From Coriobacteriaceae bacterium (GTDB taxonomy: Bacteria; Actinomycetota; Coriobacteriia; Coriobacteriales; Coriobacteriaceae), in NCBI GenBank assembly GCA_902364645.1, contig CABJEP010000010.1, positions 1 to 64,000 on the forward strand: 64,000 nucleotides of DNA, written 5' to 3'. Every line of letters starts with the position of its first letter. The first letter of the stretch is position 1. The position numbers were made by a program, and so were the translations under genes. Below, in pieces: positions 8,430 to 17,095 of this stretch. The notes beneath the pieces were generated by a model. The model made no database searches. It was not told the origin of the DNA and saw only the letters and a program-made list of their open reading frames with translations.

Positions 8430-11180
8430 GTGAGCGATTGCAAGAGGGTTTACCGTTTTGGAACCGACGCCCAGGGCACCTGTGTCACCGAGGGCGACAA
8501 GTCCATGAACTTCGTGCTTGGTGGCAAGGGCGCTAACCTTGCCGAGATGAGCCGTATCGGCCTGCCGGTTCCCGGTGGCTTTACCATTACCTGCCAGACT
8601 TGCGTTGAGTACTCCGGCGCCGGCAACGTGTGGCCGGAGGGCGCGCTCGACGAGATCGTTGCCGCCGAGGTCGACCTCGAGGCCCGCTGCGGCAAGAAGC
8701 TCGGCGATGCCTCTGATCCGCTGCTCGTGTCGGTCCGCTCGGGCGCTCCGTTCTCCATGCCCGGCATGATGGACACGGTTCTCAACCTGGGCCTCAACGA
8801 CGATTCCGTCCAGGGCCTTATCGCCCAGACGCAAAACCCGCGCTTTGCCTGGGATAGCTACCGCCGCTTTATCCAGATGTTCTCCAACGTCGTCATGGGT
8901 GTCGATGCCGACTTGTTCGAGAATGCCCTGACCCAGGCCCGCCTGGTCGCCGGCGTTCGCGTCGATTCCGAGCTTTCGGCCGAGGACCTGCAGGAACTCG
9001 TCGAGACCTTCAAGGGCATCTTCTCCGAGAACGTCGAGGCTGCCCTGTATCCCGAGCTCGAGGTCGCTGACGGCAAGCCCGTCTTCCCGCACGACCCGGA
9101 GCTTCAGCTGCGCCTTGCCATCCAGGCCGTCTTTGGCAGCTGGATGAACGAGCGCGCCTGCATCTACCGCAAGCAGCATGGCATTTCCGATGAGCTCGGC
9201 ACCGCCGTCAACGTCCAGGCTATGGCCTTTGGCAATAAGGGCGAGACCTCGGCGACCGGCGTCGCCTTTACGCGCAACCCGGCCGACGGAACCAAGGAGT
9301 TCTACGGTGACTTTCTGGTCAACGCCCAGGGCGAGGACGTCGTCGCCGGCATCCGCAACACCGAGCCCATCGCCGACCTCAAGACCACCCCAGGCCTCGA
9401 GTCCGCAGGTGAGGAGCTTGAGCGTGTCTTCCTGACGCTTGAGGACCACTATCGCGATATGTGCGATATCGAGTTCACCATCGAGCAGGGTAAGCTCTGG
9501 ATGCTCCAGACCCGCGTGGGCAAGCGCACCGCCACCGCCGCCCTGCGCATCGCCATCGAGATGGTCGAGGAGGGCCTCATCACCCGCGAGGAGGCCGTGA
9601 GCCGCATCGACCCTGCACAGCTCGACCAGCTCCTGCACCCGCAGTTCGACGCCTCCAAGAAGTACGAGGCGCTCGCTACCGGTCTTAACGCCAGCCCCGG
9701 TGCCGCCGTGGGCGAGGTCGTGTTCTCGAGTGATGACGCCGTCGCGCGCGCCAACGAGGGCCACAAGGTCATTCTGGTTCGCTGGGAGACCAACCCCGAC
9801 GACCTGAAGGGCATGGTCGCTGCCGAGGGTATCTTGACGAGCCATGGTGGCAAGACGAGCCACGCCGCCGTTATCGCCCGCGGCATGGGTACGCCCTGCG
9901 TCTGCGGTGTCGAAAGCTTCCATATCGACGCCGCCGAGAAGGTCGTGCACATCGAGGGCAGTGACCGCCTGCTGCATGAGGGCGACATCATCTCCATCGA
10001 CGGCACCCAGGGCATCGTCGTCGACGGCGCGGTCGACTTGGTCTCTGCAGAGCTCACCGGCGACTTGGACACCATCCTGTCCTGGGCCGACGAGATCCGT
10101 CTGGACGAGACCAGCGGCCACGCCAACCACGTGCGCGTCAACGCCGACAACCCCGAGGATGCTGCACTCGCGCTCGAGTTTGGCGCCGAAGCCATCGGCC
10201 TGTGCCGCACCGAGCATATGTTCCTGGGCGACCGCAAGAACATCATCCAGAGCTTTATCCTGTCCGATGACGAGGCCGTAAAGCAGCAGGCCCTGGCCGA
10301 CCTGCTCAAGGTCCAGACCGAGGACTTCCTGGCGATGTTCAAGACCATGTCCGGTCGCGATGTGGTCGTTCGCCTGCTCGATCCGCCACTTCATGAGTTC
10401 CTGGATGATCCTCGCGAGCTCGAGGTCGCCATCACCAAGAAGGAAGCCGCTGGCGCCAGCGAGGAAGAGCTTGCCGCCCTGCGCACCCGCCTGCGTCGCA
10501 TTGACAGCATGGTCGAGTCCAACCCCATGCTGGGCCTGCGTGGTGTGCGCCTGTCCGTCGTCTTTAGCGATCTGCCGCTCATGCAGGTTCGCGCCGTCGC
10601 CACGGCTGCTGCCCGCCTTATCAAGGAGGGTGTCGACCCGCGCCCCGAGATCATGGTTCCGCTCGTTTCCATCACGGCCGAGCATGTCCAGACCCGCGAG
10701 GTTATCGAGCGCGTGATCGCCGAGGTTTCCGCCGAGGAAGGCGTCGAGCTCAATATTCCCGTGGGCACGATGCTCGAGCTGCCGCGTGCCTGCATGGTCG
10801 CTGACGAGATCGCCCATCATGCCGACTTCTTCTGCTTTGGCACCAACGACCTCACCCAGACGACCTTTGGCTTCTCGCGCGATGACGCCGAGGCCAAGTT
10901 CATCCCGCTGTACCTGCACAAGAAGATCCTGAAGGACAACCCCTTCGAGACCATCGACACGGCGGTGCTGGAGCTCGTGCGCTTGGCCGTCGAGAAGGGC
11001 CGCGCCACCAATCCCGATATGCACTTTGGCGTGTGCGGCGAGCACGGCGGCGACCCCAAGTCCATCAAGGGCCTGTTTAACGTGGCCGACGTGGACTACG
11101 TGTCCTGCTCGCCCTATCGCGTACCCCTCGCGCGCCTGGCTGCCGCCCAGGCCAAGCTCGAGGCCAAGCGTTCCGCCTAA
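8430..11180 (+). CDS. ppdK: Pyruvate, phosphate dikinase
   Basis: Interconverts pyruvate, ATP and Pi with phosphoenolpyruvate, AMP and PPi, serving glycolysis or gluconeogenesis in anaerobes. The 916 residues show the N-terminal ATP-grasp domain (GGKGANLAEMSRIGLPVPGGFTI; SVRSGAPFSMPGMMDTVLNLG), the phosphohistidine swivelling domain with TSHGGKTSHAAVIARGMGTP (catalytic His about 478), and a C-terminal PEP/pyruvate-binding TIM barrel (FGTNDLTQTTFGFSRDD; CGEHGGDPKSI with the catalytic Cys). The length is slightly above the usual 870-900. The start is GTG 8430 with GGAAGGGGAAG upstream. Its regulator is the preceding gene. Confidence 0.98.
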   Translation: MSDCKRVYRFGTDAQGTCVTEGDKSMNFVLGGKGANLAEMSRIGLPVPGGFTITCQTCVEYSGAGNVWPEGALDEIVAAEVDLEARCGKKLGDASDPLLVSVRSGAPFSMPGMMDTVLNLGLNDDSVQGLIAQTQNPRFAWDSYRRFIQMFSNVVMGVDADLFENALTQARLVAGVRVDSELSAEDLQELVETFKGIFSENVEAALYPELEVADGKPVFPHDPELQLRLAIQAVFGSWMNERACIYRKQHGISDELGTAVNVQAMAFGNKGETSATGVAFTRNPADGTKEFYGDFLVNAQGEDVVAGIRNTEPIADLKTTPGLESAGEELERVFLTLEDHYRDMCDIEFTIEQGKLWMLQTRVGKRTATAALRIAIEMVEEGLITREEAVSRIDPAQLDQLLHPQFDASKKYEALATGLNASPGAAVGEVVFSSDDAVARANEGHKVILVRWETNPDDLKGMVAAEGILTSHGGKTSHAAVIARGMGTPCVCGVESFHIDAAEKVVHIEGSDRLLHEGDIISIDGTQGIVVDGAVDLVSAELTGDLDTILSWADEIRLDETSGHANHVRVNADNPEDAALALEFGAEAIGLCRTEHMFLGDRKNIIQSFILSDDEAVKQQALADLLKVQTEDFLAMFKTMSGRDVVVRLLDPPLHEFLDDPRELEVAITKKEAAGASEEELAALRTRLRRIDSMVESNPMLGLRGVRLSVVFSDLPLMQVRAVATAAARLIKEGVDPRPEIMVPLVSITAEHVQTREVIERVIAEVSAEEGVELNIPVGTMLELPRACMVADEIAHHADFFCFGTNDLTQTTFGFSRDDAEAKFIPLYLHKKILKDNPFETIDTAVLELVRLAVEKGRATNPDMHFGVCGEHGGDPKSIKGLFNVADVDYVSCSPYRVPLARLAAAQAKLEAKRSA

Positions 11181-11216
11181 CGTTTTGGGTTTAGACGCCT
11201 AGCGTAGCCCCCTTCA

Positions 11217-11247
11217 TGCCGCCCGTCTCATAGTGAGACGGGCGGTT
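11217..11247 (+). terminator. Terminator after ppdK
   Basis: Twelve-base stem CCGCCCGTCTCA / TGAGACGGGCGG with a three-base loop, 36 bases after the ppdK stop. It is followed only by TTATC, so the U-tract is weak, but the stem is perfect. Confidence 0.65.
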
Positions 11248-11291
11248 ATCATGTGCGGGTTTTGTCTTTTTGTCTGCGTAAAAAAATGTTC

Positions 11292-11319
11292 TTGCAGCAG
11301 AAACCCGCGCGTGTATACT
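11292..11319 (+). promoter_or_regulatory. Promoter of rplS
   Basis: TTGCAG (11292-11297) and TATACT (11314-11319) separated by 16 bases, about 70 bases before the rplS start. This is one of the best sigma-70-type matches in the window. Confidence 0.7.
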
Positions 11320-11340
11320 CGAATACGTTTGTTCAACTAC

Positions 11341-11364
11341 GTGCCGGCCAAGGTGGTACGGCAC
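11341..11364 (+). promoter_or_regulatory. Hairpin in the rplS leader
   Basis: GTGCCG (11341-11346) pairs with CGGCAC (11359-11364) around a 12-base loop in the 5' leader, 24 bases before the rplS start. It could be a ribosomal-protein autoregulatory leader for L19. That function is inferred from position only. Confidence 0.4.
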
Positions 11365-11388
11365 CTCTAGAAGAGTAAGGAATTGCAC

Positions 11389-11730
11389 ATGGATTACATC
11401 CGCGCAATCGAGCGTCAGCAGATCCGCGAGGACATTCCTCAGGTTCGCGTCGCCGACAACGTCAAGGTTCACTACCGCATTAAGGAAGGCGACCGCGAGC
11501 GCATCCAGGTCTTCCAGGGCGACGTCATCCGCATGGCCGGCGCCGGTGCCCGCGAGACCTTCACCGTCCGCAAGATGTCCTTCGGTGTCGGTGTTGAGCG
11601 TACCTTCCCGCTTCACAGCCCCAAGATCGCCAAGCTCGAGGTCGTTCGTCATGGTCGCGTCCGTCGCGCCAAGCTGTACTACCTCCGCGACAAGGTGGGC
11701 AAGGCTGCTCGCATCCCCGAGAAGCGCTAA
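11389..11730 (+). CDS. rplS: 50S ribosomal protein L19
   Basis: Large-subunit protein L19, located at the 30S-50S interface. Conserved stretches include [39 protein letters not shown] and [19 protein letters not shown] chose ATG 11389, with AAGGA seven bases upstream, over a TTG six bases earlier that has no SD spacing. Length is 113 residues, normal. In many bacteria rplS directly follows trmD; here it stands alone behind its own promoter, leader hairpin and terminator. Confidence 0.97.
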   Translation: MDYIRAIERQQIREDIPQVRVADNVKVHYRIKEGDRERIQVFQGDVIRMAGAGARETFTVRKMSFGVGVERTFPLHSPKIAKLEVVRHGRVRRAKLYYLRDKVGKAARIPEKR

Positions 11731-11764
11731 GAAGATCGCAGCGTCTGTCCACTCGTTTGGACAC

Positions 11765-11796
11765 AAGGGTCACCTTCGGGTGGCCCTTCTTTTTAT
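11765..11796 (+). terminator. Terminator after rplS
   Basis: AAGGGTCACC, tetraloop TTCG, GGTGGCCCTT (one G-U pair), then CTTTTTAT. A stable UUCG-type loop and a T-run make this convincing. Confidence 0.85.
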
Positions 11797-11823
11797 CTGA
11801 TTTGCATGCAAGGAGGGCCTGGT

Positions 11824-12612
11824 ATGGCCAACATGACGAGCTCGGTTTCGGCATCGCAGGTTGCCGGTGAGTTGGCGAGCGCTACGTTTGAGGAGATTCC
11901 TGCCCTCGTGGAGCATTATCGCGAGGATCCGCGCCAGCAGGTGATCAAGGCTTGCGAGCGTGCCCTCAAACGCCATGCCAAAGAGCTTGCCGAGCGCGAG
12001 CGCGTCAACGGCATGTATCAGCTTATGCATGAGCTCGGCGGTGATGGTGTGGTCGTGGGCGTCGACGAGGTGGGCCGTGGCTCGGTAGCGGGTCCCTTGA
12101 CCGTGTGTGCCGTGTGTCTTCCGATGGAGCCGCGCATCTGGGGCATCAACGATTCCAAAAAGCTCACGCCCGCGCGCCGCGAGCTGCTCTCGGTGAAGAT
12201 AGCCGAGGTGGCGACTGCCATCGGCTTTTGCCATATCGCTCCTGCGGATATCGATGAGATGGGCATGGCCCGTGCTATCCGTACTGCCGTTGCGGGCGCC
12301 GTGGCCGATACGGGACTTGAACCCGACTGCGTCCTCATGGATGGCAACCCCTTGGGCGCCGTTCCTAACGAGCGCGATGTGGTGAAGGGTGATGCCAAAA
12401 TCGCCTGCATCGCCGCGGCGTCCATCATGGCCAAGGTCACGCGTGACGAGATGATGGTCGAGTACGACGCCGAGTATCCCGAGTACCATCTGGCCGAGTC
12501 GAAGGGCTATGCAAGCCCCGAGCATATCGAGGCCATTCGCAAACATGGACTTTGTCCACTGCACCGCGTGAGCTTTTGCGGAAACTTTCTGCAGACTGAG
12601 CGCCTTTTCTAG
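11824..12612 (+). CDS. rnhB: Ribonuclease HII
   Basis: Cleaves the RNA strand of RNA-DNA hybrids and single ribonucleotides in DNA. The catalytic core begins near residue 77 with VGVDEVGRGSVAGPL (the DEDD Asp and Glu), continues with INDSKKLTPARRE, and includes DGNPLGAVPNERDVVKGDAKIACIAAASIMAKVTRD. About 75 residues precede the core, as in the Bacillus enzyme. I chose ATG 11824 because GGAGGG sits six bases upstream; ATG 11806 lies in front of that site. Length is 262 residues. It heads the rnhB-yraN-comM-dprA group. Confidence 0.95.
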   Translation: MANMTSSVSASQVAGELASATFEEIPALVEHYREDPRQQVIKACERALKRHAKELAERERVNGMYQLMHELGGDGVVVGVDEVGRGSVAGPLTVCAVCLPMEPRIWGINDSKKLTPARRELLSVKIAEVATAIGFCHIAPADIDEMGMARAIRTAVAGAVADTGLEPDCVLMDGNPLGAVPNERDVVKGDAKIACIAAASIMAKVTRDEMMVEYDAEYPEYHLAESKGYASPEHIEAIRKHGLCPLHRVSFCGNFLQTERLF

Positions 12613-12660
12613 GTCAATTGTGGAGACAGGGACCTCAGGGGTTTTATAAACCTGCTGGTA

Positions 12661-12703
12661 GCGGGCCGTATGCAACACCATTGCTGCGTACGGCCCGTTT
12701 TTT
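12661..12703 (+). terminator. Terminator after rnhB
   Basis: CGGGCCGTATGCA and TGCGTACGGCCCG form a long stem (one mismatch) followed by TTTTTT. It separates rnhB from yraN. Confidence 0.88.
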
Positions 12704-12801
12704 GACGGCATTTGGTCAGCTTTTGGTTTGCTTCCGGTACTTACCCGCATGAAAGGTGCCCTCATCATCGGGGCAATGCAGCGTGCGGGAAAGGAGACCC
12801 C

Positions 12802-13287
12802 ATGAGTGCCGCAAGCAAAAAGAGCAAGACGCAGCAGCTCAAGGAGCGTTGGGAAAACGGCGAGCTCGACTGCGGGGCGATGACGCCCGAGTTTATCAAG
12901 GGGCTCAGTCCCCGCGAGCTGGGCATGCTGGGCGAGCTGATCACCATCGACTACTTTAACGAGCGCGGTTACACCTTGCTGGAGCAGGGTTATCGTTGCA
13001 CCGAGGGCGAGGCCGATCTGGTGCTGCTCGATGAGCTCGACGATGTCGTGGTGATGGCCGAGGTCAAGACCAGACGCGTCGCACTGGATTGCAGCACGCG
13101 GGTCTTTCCCGAGGAGGCCGTGGACGCCCAAAAGCAACGCCGCTACCGCCGCATCGCAAGTTGCTATCTCATGGATCATTATCCGCTCAAGGCGATTCGC
13201 TTCGATGCCGTGGGTGTCACCATTCGCGGCGGGCATATCGCTGAGATCGAGCATCAGTACAACGCGTTCGATTGGCAGGTGTCGTGA
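12802..13287 (+). CDS. YraN/UPF0102 family nuclease-fold protein
   Basis: Member of the YraN (UPF0102) family, which has a Holliday-junction-resolvase/restriction-endonuclease-like fold but no firmly established substrate. The family signature is visible: LGMLGELITIDYFNERGYTLL, then GEADLVLLDE and VVMAEVKTRR, giving the E...D...EVK active-site pattern. About 40 residues precede the domain, more than usual. The ATG at 12802 has AAAGGAG upstream. The stop codon overlaps the comM start (TGATG). It sits next to comM and dprA, as in many bacteria, hinting at a DNA-processing role. Confidence 0.85.
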   Translation: MSAASKKSKTQQLKERWENGELDCGAMTPEFIKGLSPRELGMLGELITIDYFNERGYTLLEQGYRCTEGEADLVLLDELDDVVVMAEVKTRRVALDCSTRVFPEEAVDAQKQRRYRRIASCYLMDHYPLKAIRFDAVGVTIRGGHIAEIEHQYNAFDWQVS

Positions 13288-14811
13288 TGGCGTTCGAGAC
13301 GTTTGCCGTTCACGCGGCCTGCATCCGTGGCGTCGAGGCGATTCACGTCACGGTCGAGGTCTCGCTTGCCGGCGGCGTTCCGGGCATTCAGATGCTCGGC
13401 ATTCCGAGTATGGAGGTGATGGAGTCACGCGGTCGTATTCGCTGCGCGATGCGCTCCGCCGGGTTCGAAATCCCGCGCTCGGGCATTACGGTCAATCTGG
13501 CGCCTGGCGATATTCGCAAGACCGGTAGCGGCTTTGATCTGCCCATCGCCATCGCGGTTCTGGCGGCCGATGGGCAGATTCCCCGTGACAACCTCGATCG
13601 CTGCCTTATCGCCGGCGAGCTCGGCTTGGACGGTACGGTGCTTCCCGTCAAGGGCGAGGTGGCGTTTCAGCTATTGGCGCGTGATATGGGGCTGTCCTTT
13701 ATCGCCGGCAGGTCCGATCAGCATGTGCCGCTTGCGGGCGTGGATTGCGGATTTATCGATCATTTGTCTCAGCTTGCCCATGGCATGGGCGAGGCGGCTC
13801 GGCACTATCTGGATTCCGAGGTCGTCGAGGCGACCTTTGAGCCTGAGCTCGACTATGCCGACGTGCTGGGGCAGGAGGTTGCCAAACGCGGCATGGCGCT
13901 TGCGGCGGCAGGAGAACTCGGCTTGCTCATGATTGGGTCCCCGGGATCGGGCAAGACGATGCTTGCGCGCCGTATGACCGGCATCCTGCCCGAGCTTTCC
14001 GTTGAGGATCAGCAGGAGGCGCTGTGCATCCATTCGGTCTTGGGCGAGAACATCGATGGCTTATTGGCAGGTCATCGGCCGTTTCGAAGCCCCCCATCAC
14101 AGTATTTCAACGGCGGGCCTCATTGGCGGAGGACGCCCGGTGCATCCGGGTGAGATCAGCCTGGCTCATGGCGGCGTGCTCTTTTTGGACGAGCTTGCCG
14201 AGTTTCCCACGGGTGTGCTGCAGACGCTGCGTCAGCCCATCGAACGCGGCTATGTGAGGATCGTACGCGTCGACGGGGCTTTTACCTTCCCGTCGCGCTT
14301 TCAGCTGCTGGCTGCGAGCAATCCCTGCCCCTGCGGCTTTTTGGGCGATCGCGAGGTGCCGTGTCGCTGCTCGGCGGCGATGGTTGAGCGCTATCGGTCT
14401 AAACTGCGCGGTCCTTTGGCCGACCGTATCGACATGATGATCGATGTGACCCGTCCCGACCCCCAAGTGATTATCGAGGGTGCGGAGGGTATGTCGTCGG
14501 CCGAGTTGCGTGACTACGTTGTGCGCGGTCGCGCTTTTCGCGTCTGGCGCGAATCCCGTATGGACGATGCGGATGCCGAGGCCGAGGATGACGAGACGCG
14601 GTCCATTGACGGCGTCGTTTCGACCTTTGAGCTCGATGATGCGGCGGAGAAGTGTGTGCTCGGCCTGTCGAAGCGCACGCATCTCACGGGCCGCGGCATC
14701 GTACGCTTGGTGCGTATCGCGCGTACCATCGCCGACGTCGCCGAGAGCGAGCAGGTGACGCAGGACCACGTGCTCGAGGCGGCGATGTACCAGGGAAGGA
14801 GGGACCAGTGA
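13287..14811 (+). pseudogene. comM: YifB/ComM-like Mg-chelatase-family AAA+ ATPase, frameshifted
   Basis: ComM is a hexameric helicase that extends branch migration during natural transformation. The first frame runs from ATG 13287 with the N-terminal LonC-like domain (VEVSLAGGVPGIQMLGIPS) and Walker A GSPGSGKTMLARRM, up to GHRPFR; the second continues with PHHSISTAGLIGGGRPVHPGEISLAHGGVLFLDELAEF (Walker B) and the Mg-chelatase C-terminal domain, ending at 14811. The break is at 14088-14095, in AGCCCCCC. Removing one C from the six-C run restores RPFRSPHHSIS, a normal family motif. Everything else is intact, so this is a recent or phase-variable indel, a sequencing error, or possibly programmed slippage. 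The neighbours yraN and dprA are intact. Confidence 0.85.
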
Positions 14812-15743
14812 TGGCCGAGGGGACCTTCGAGCTGCATCCAGGTGACGCGTTGTATCCCGAGACTGTTTTGGAGCTTTCTGATGTTCCCCAGACGCTCTAT
14901 GTGCGCGGCAACCCCGAGATGCTTTCGACGCCTGCGCTCTCCATCATCGGCGCGCGCAAGGCCTCGCCGTATGGTCTTGCCGTGGCAGAGCTTGCGGCAA
15001 AGGTGGCGGTCGAGGCGGGCGTGACGGTTGTTTCGGGCGGCGCGGTCGGTTGTGACCAGGCCTCGGGTTGGGCTGCGGTCAACGCCGGCGGCAAACACGT
15101 CGTGGTGCTGGGGACGGGTGCCGACGTGGTCTACCCGCGTTCGAGCGCGGGGCTTATTACGCGCACGCTCGATACGGGTGGCGCGGTCGTGTCGATCTCT
15201 CCGTGGGGCATGGGTCCGCGCAAGTTTGCCTTTCCGCGCCGCAATCGCGTAATCGCGGCCCTGTCGCAAGCCCTCTTTGTATCCGAGGCGGGTATGCCTT
15301 CCGGGACGTTTTCTACAGCCGAGGCTGCTATGGATTTGGGGCGAGAACTTCTTGCCGTGCCAGGGTCGATCCTATCGCCCGAGTCGCGTGGCACGAATTA
15401 CCTCATTGCGAACGGTGCCTGCTGCATCATCGACGAGGAATCTATCGAGATGGCTATTTCACGCATCTACGGCACCCTGCGCTACTCGCGCCCCGATGCT
15501 CCCGGCATTGCCGACCTGGATCAAACACAGCAGACCGTGATGCATGCGCTCATCGCCTCTCCGCTCAAGGTCGACGACATCGCGGCGCTCGTCTCGCTCG
15601 ATGTCGTCGGCGTACTCAAACTCCTGGGTTCGCTTGAGCTCGAGGGTCTTATCGAGCGCATGATGGATGGAAGGTATGCGCCCTCCAAGTTTGCCCTTCA
15701 CGCTCAGACACCCTTCGGTCACAATGGAAAACATGTCAATTAG
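14811..15743 (+). CDS. dprA: DNA processing protein DprA/Smf
   Basis: Binds incoming single-stranded DNA in transformation and loads RecA. The Rossmann-like core shows LSIIGARKASPYGLAVAELAAK, VVSGGAVGCDQASGWAAVNAGGKHVVVLGTGADVVYP and FPRRNRVIAALSQALFVSEA. The common GID/AH residues are here GCDQAS, a variant. A C-terminal winged-helix (about residues 235-300, VMHALIASPLKVDDIAALVSL) is present. The ATG at 14811 overlaps the comM stop (TGATG) and has a GGAAGGAGGG upstream. Length is 310 residues, normal. It belongs with comEA and comEC at 42 kb as competence genes. Confidence 0.92.
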   Translation: MAEGTFELHPGDALYPETVLELSDVPQTLYVRGNPEMLSTPALSIIGARKASPYGLAVAELAAKVAVEAGVTVVSGGAVGCDQASGWAAVNAGGKHVVVLGTGADVVYPRSSAGLITRTLDTGGAVVSISPWGMGPRKFAFPRRNRVIAALSQALFVSEAGMPSGTFSTAEAAMDLGRELLAVPGSILSPESRGTNYLIANGACCIIDEESIEMAISRIYGTLRYSRPDAPGIADLDQTQQTVMHALIASPLKVDDIAALVSLDVVGVLKLLGSLELEGLIERMMDGRYAPSKFALHAQTPFGHNGKHVN

Positions 15744-15757
15744 AAAGGTGTTTGCAG

Positions 15758-17095
15758 ATGCTGTTTGATCAGGTGACGGTTATCGGTGGCGGTCTGGCGG
15801 GTTCGGAGTGCGCGATTCAGCTGGCAGATCGCGGGTTCGCCGTAAGGCTGTGCGAGATGCGCCCCCAGGTTAGCTCCCCGGCCCACCATACCGATCACCT
15901 GGCAGAGCTCGTCTGTTCCAATTCGTTTAAGTCGACCCGTCCGGATTCCGCGGCTGGATTGCTGAAGGCCGAGCTTGAGCGCATGGGTTCAGTCCTGCTC
16001 GATTGCGCCCATCGCGCGGCTGTTCCCGCCGGTGGCGCCTTGGCGGTCGACCGCGTCAAGTTTTCCGAGTTTGTCGAGGCCGAGGTTGCCGCCCGTCCCA
16101 ATATCGAGATCATTCACGGCGAGGTCACGCAGATTCCCGAAGGTCACGTGGTCATTGCTGCCGGCCCCTTGTGCTCGCCGGCGCTGAGCGAAGAGGTCAT
16201 GAAGCTCGTCGGTGGCGACGCCCTTGCGTTCTTCGATGCCGCGGCGCCGATCGTCGATGCCTCCACGCTCGATATGGACGTGCTGTTCTCGCAGTCGCGC
16301 TACGAGGAGCAGGGGAGCGGCGACTATCTCAACGCTCCGCTCAATAAGGAGGAGTACGAGGCCTTTATCGAGGCGCTTACCACGGCCGACCGCGTGGTGC
16401 TCAAGGACTTTGAGGGCGGCGATCTGTTCCAGGCCTGCCAGCCTGCCGAGGAAGTTGCGCGCACCGGCAAGGACGCCATTCGCTTTGGCGCCATGAAGCC
16501 TGTCGGCCTCACCGATCCGCGAACCGGTCGTCGTCCCTGGGCGGCGATTCAGCTGCGTGCCGAGAATAAGGAGAAGACCGCCTATAACCTGGTGGGCTTC
16601 CAGACCAACTTGACCTTTGGCGAGCAGAAGCGCGTCTTCCATATGGTGCCGGGCCTGGAGAACGCTGAGTTCTTCCGCTACGGTGTCATGCACCGTAATA
16701 CCTTTGTCGACGCCCCGCACGTGCTCGATGGCACCTTTGCCGTGCCCGGCACCGGCGTGCGCCTGGCCGGTCAGATCACCGGCACCGAGGGGTACATGGA
16801 AGCCGTGGCGACGGGTCTGCTCGCGGCGCTCAACACCTATGCCGAGGCTATCGGGGCCGCGGGCGTCGAGCTGCCGCGTGTGGGCGCCCTGGGTGCGCTC
16901 GTGGGCTATGCGACCGATCCTGCCACCGTGGGCTATCAGCCTATGCATGTCAACTTTGGCCTGGTGCCGCCACTCGAGGATGGTAAGCGCCGCAGCAAGC
17001 GCGACCGCTACCAGGCCTATGCGGACCGTGCGCTCGAGGCCCTTGATGCCTATCTGGCCACTCGCCCCGATTTGTTTGGAGGCGACCGGTCATAG
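15758..17095 (+). CDS. trmFO: tRNA (uracil54-C5)-methyltransferase, folate-dependent (TrmFO)
   Basis: FAD- and methylenetetrahydrofolate-dependent enzyme that makes ribothymidine 54 in tRNA. The dinucleotide-binding VTVIGGGLAGSECAIQLADRGFAVRLCEMRP is at the N-terminus. Other family landmarks are LAELVCSNSFKST (with Cys), RPWAAIQLRAENKEKTAYNLVGFQTNLTFGEQKRVF and GTEGYMEAVATGLLAA. ATG 15758 is preceded by AGAAAGG with seven bases spacing. Length is 445 residues, typical. TrmFO in place of TrmA is a Firmicutes-like trait, and the trmFO-xerC order matches the Bacillus gid-xerC arrangement. Confidence 0.96.
   Translation: MLFDQVTVIGGGLAGSECAIQLADRGFAVRLCEMRPQVSSPAHHTDHLAELVCSNSFKSTRPDSAAGLLKAELERMGSVLLDCAHRAAVPAGGALAVDRVKFSEFVEAEVAARPNIEIIHGEVTQIPEGHVVIAAGPLCSPALSEEVMKLVGGDALAFFDAAAPIVDASTLDMDVLFSQSRYEEQGSGDYLNAPLNKEEYEAFIEALTTADRVVLKDFEGGDLFQACQPAEEVARTGKDAIRFGAMKPVGLTDPRTGRRPWAAIQLRAENKEKTAYNLVGFQTNLTFGEQKRVFHMVPGLENAEFFRYGVMHRNTFVDAPHVLDGTFAVPGTGVRLAGQITGTEGYMEAVATGLLAALNTYAEAIGAAGVELPRVGALGALVGYATDPATVGYQPMHVNFGLVPPLEDGKRRSKRDRYQAYADRALEALDAYLATRPDLFGGDRS

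Noticed and set aside
8388..11045. 885-codon minus-strand open frame opposite ppdK
   Set aside because: Shadow of a complete PPDK; no recognisable motif, and composition is typical of antisense frames in GC-rich genes. The same applies to the long frames opposite glyS (5612-7423) and pnp (58747-61050).
12613..12660. Possible decayed REP unit after rnhB (AGACAGGGACCTC, GGTTT-TAT-AAACC)
   Set aside because: It resembles the other repeats only in short words and lacks the loop pattern GGGAC.G...TTA within a proper stem.
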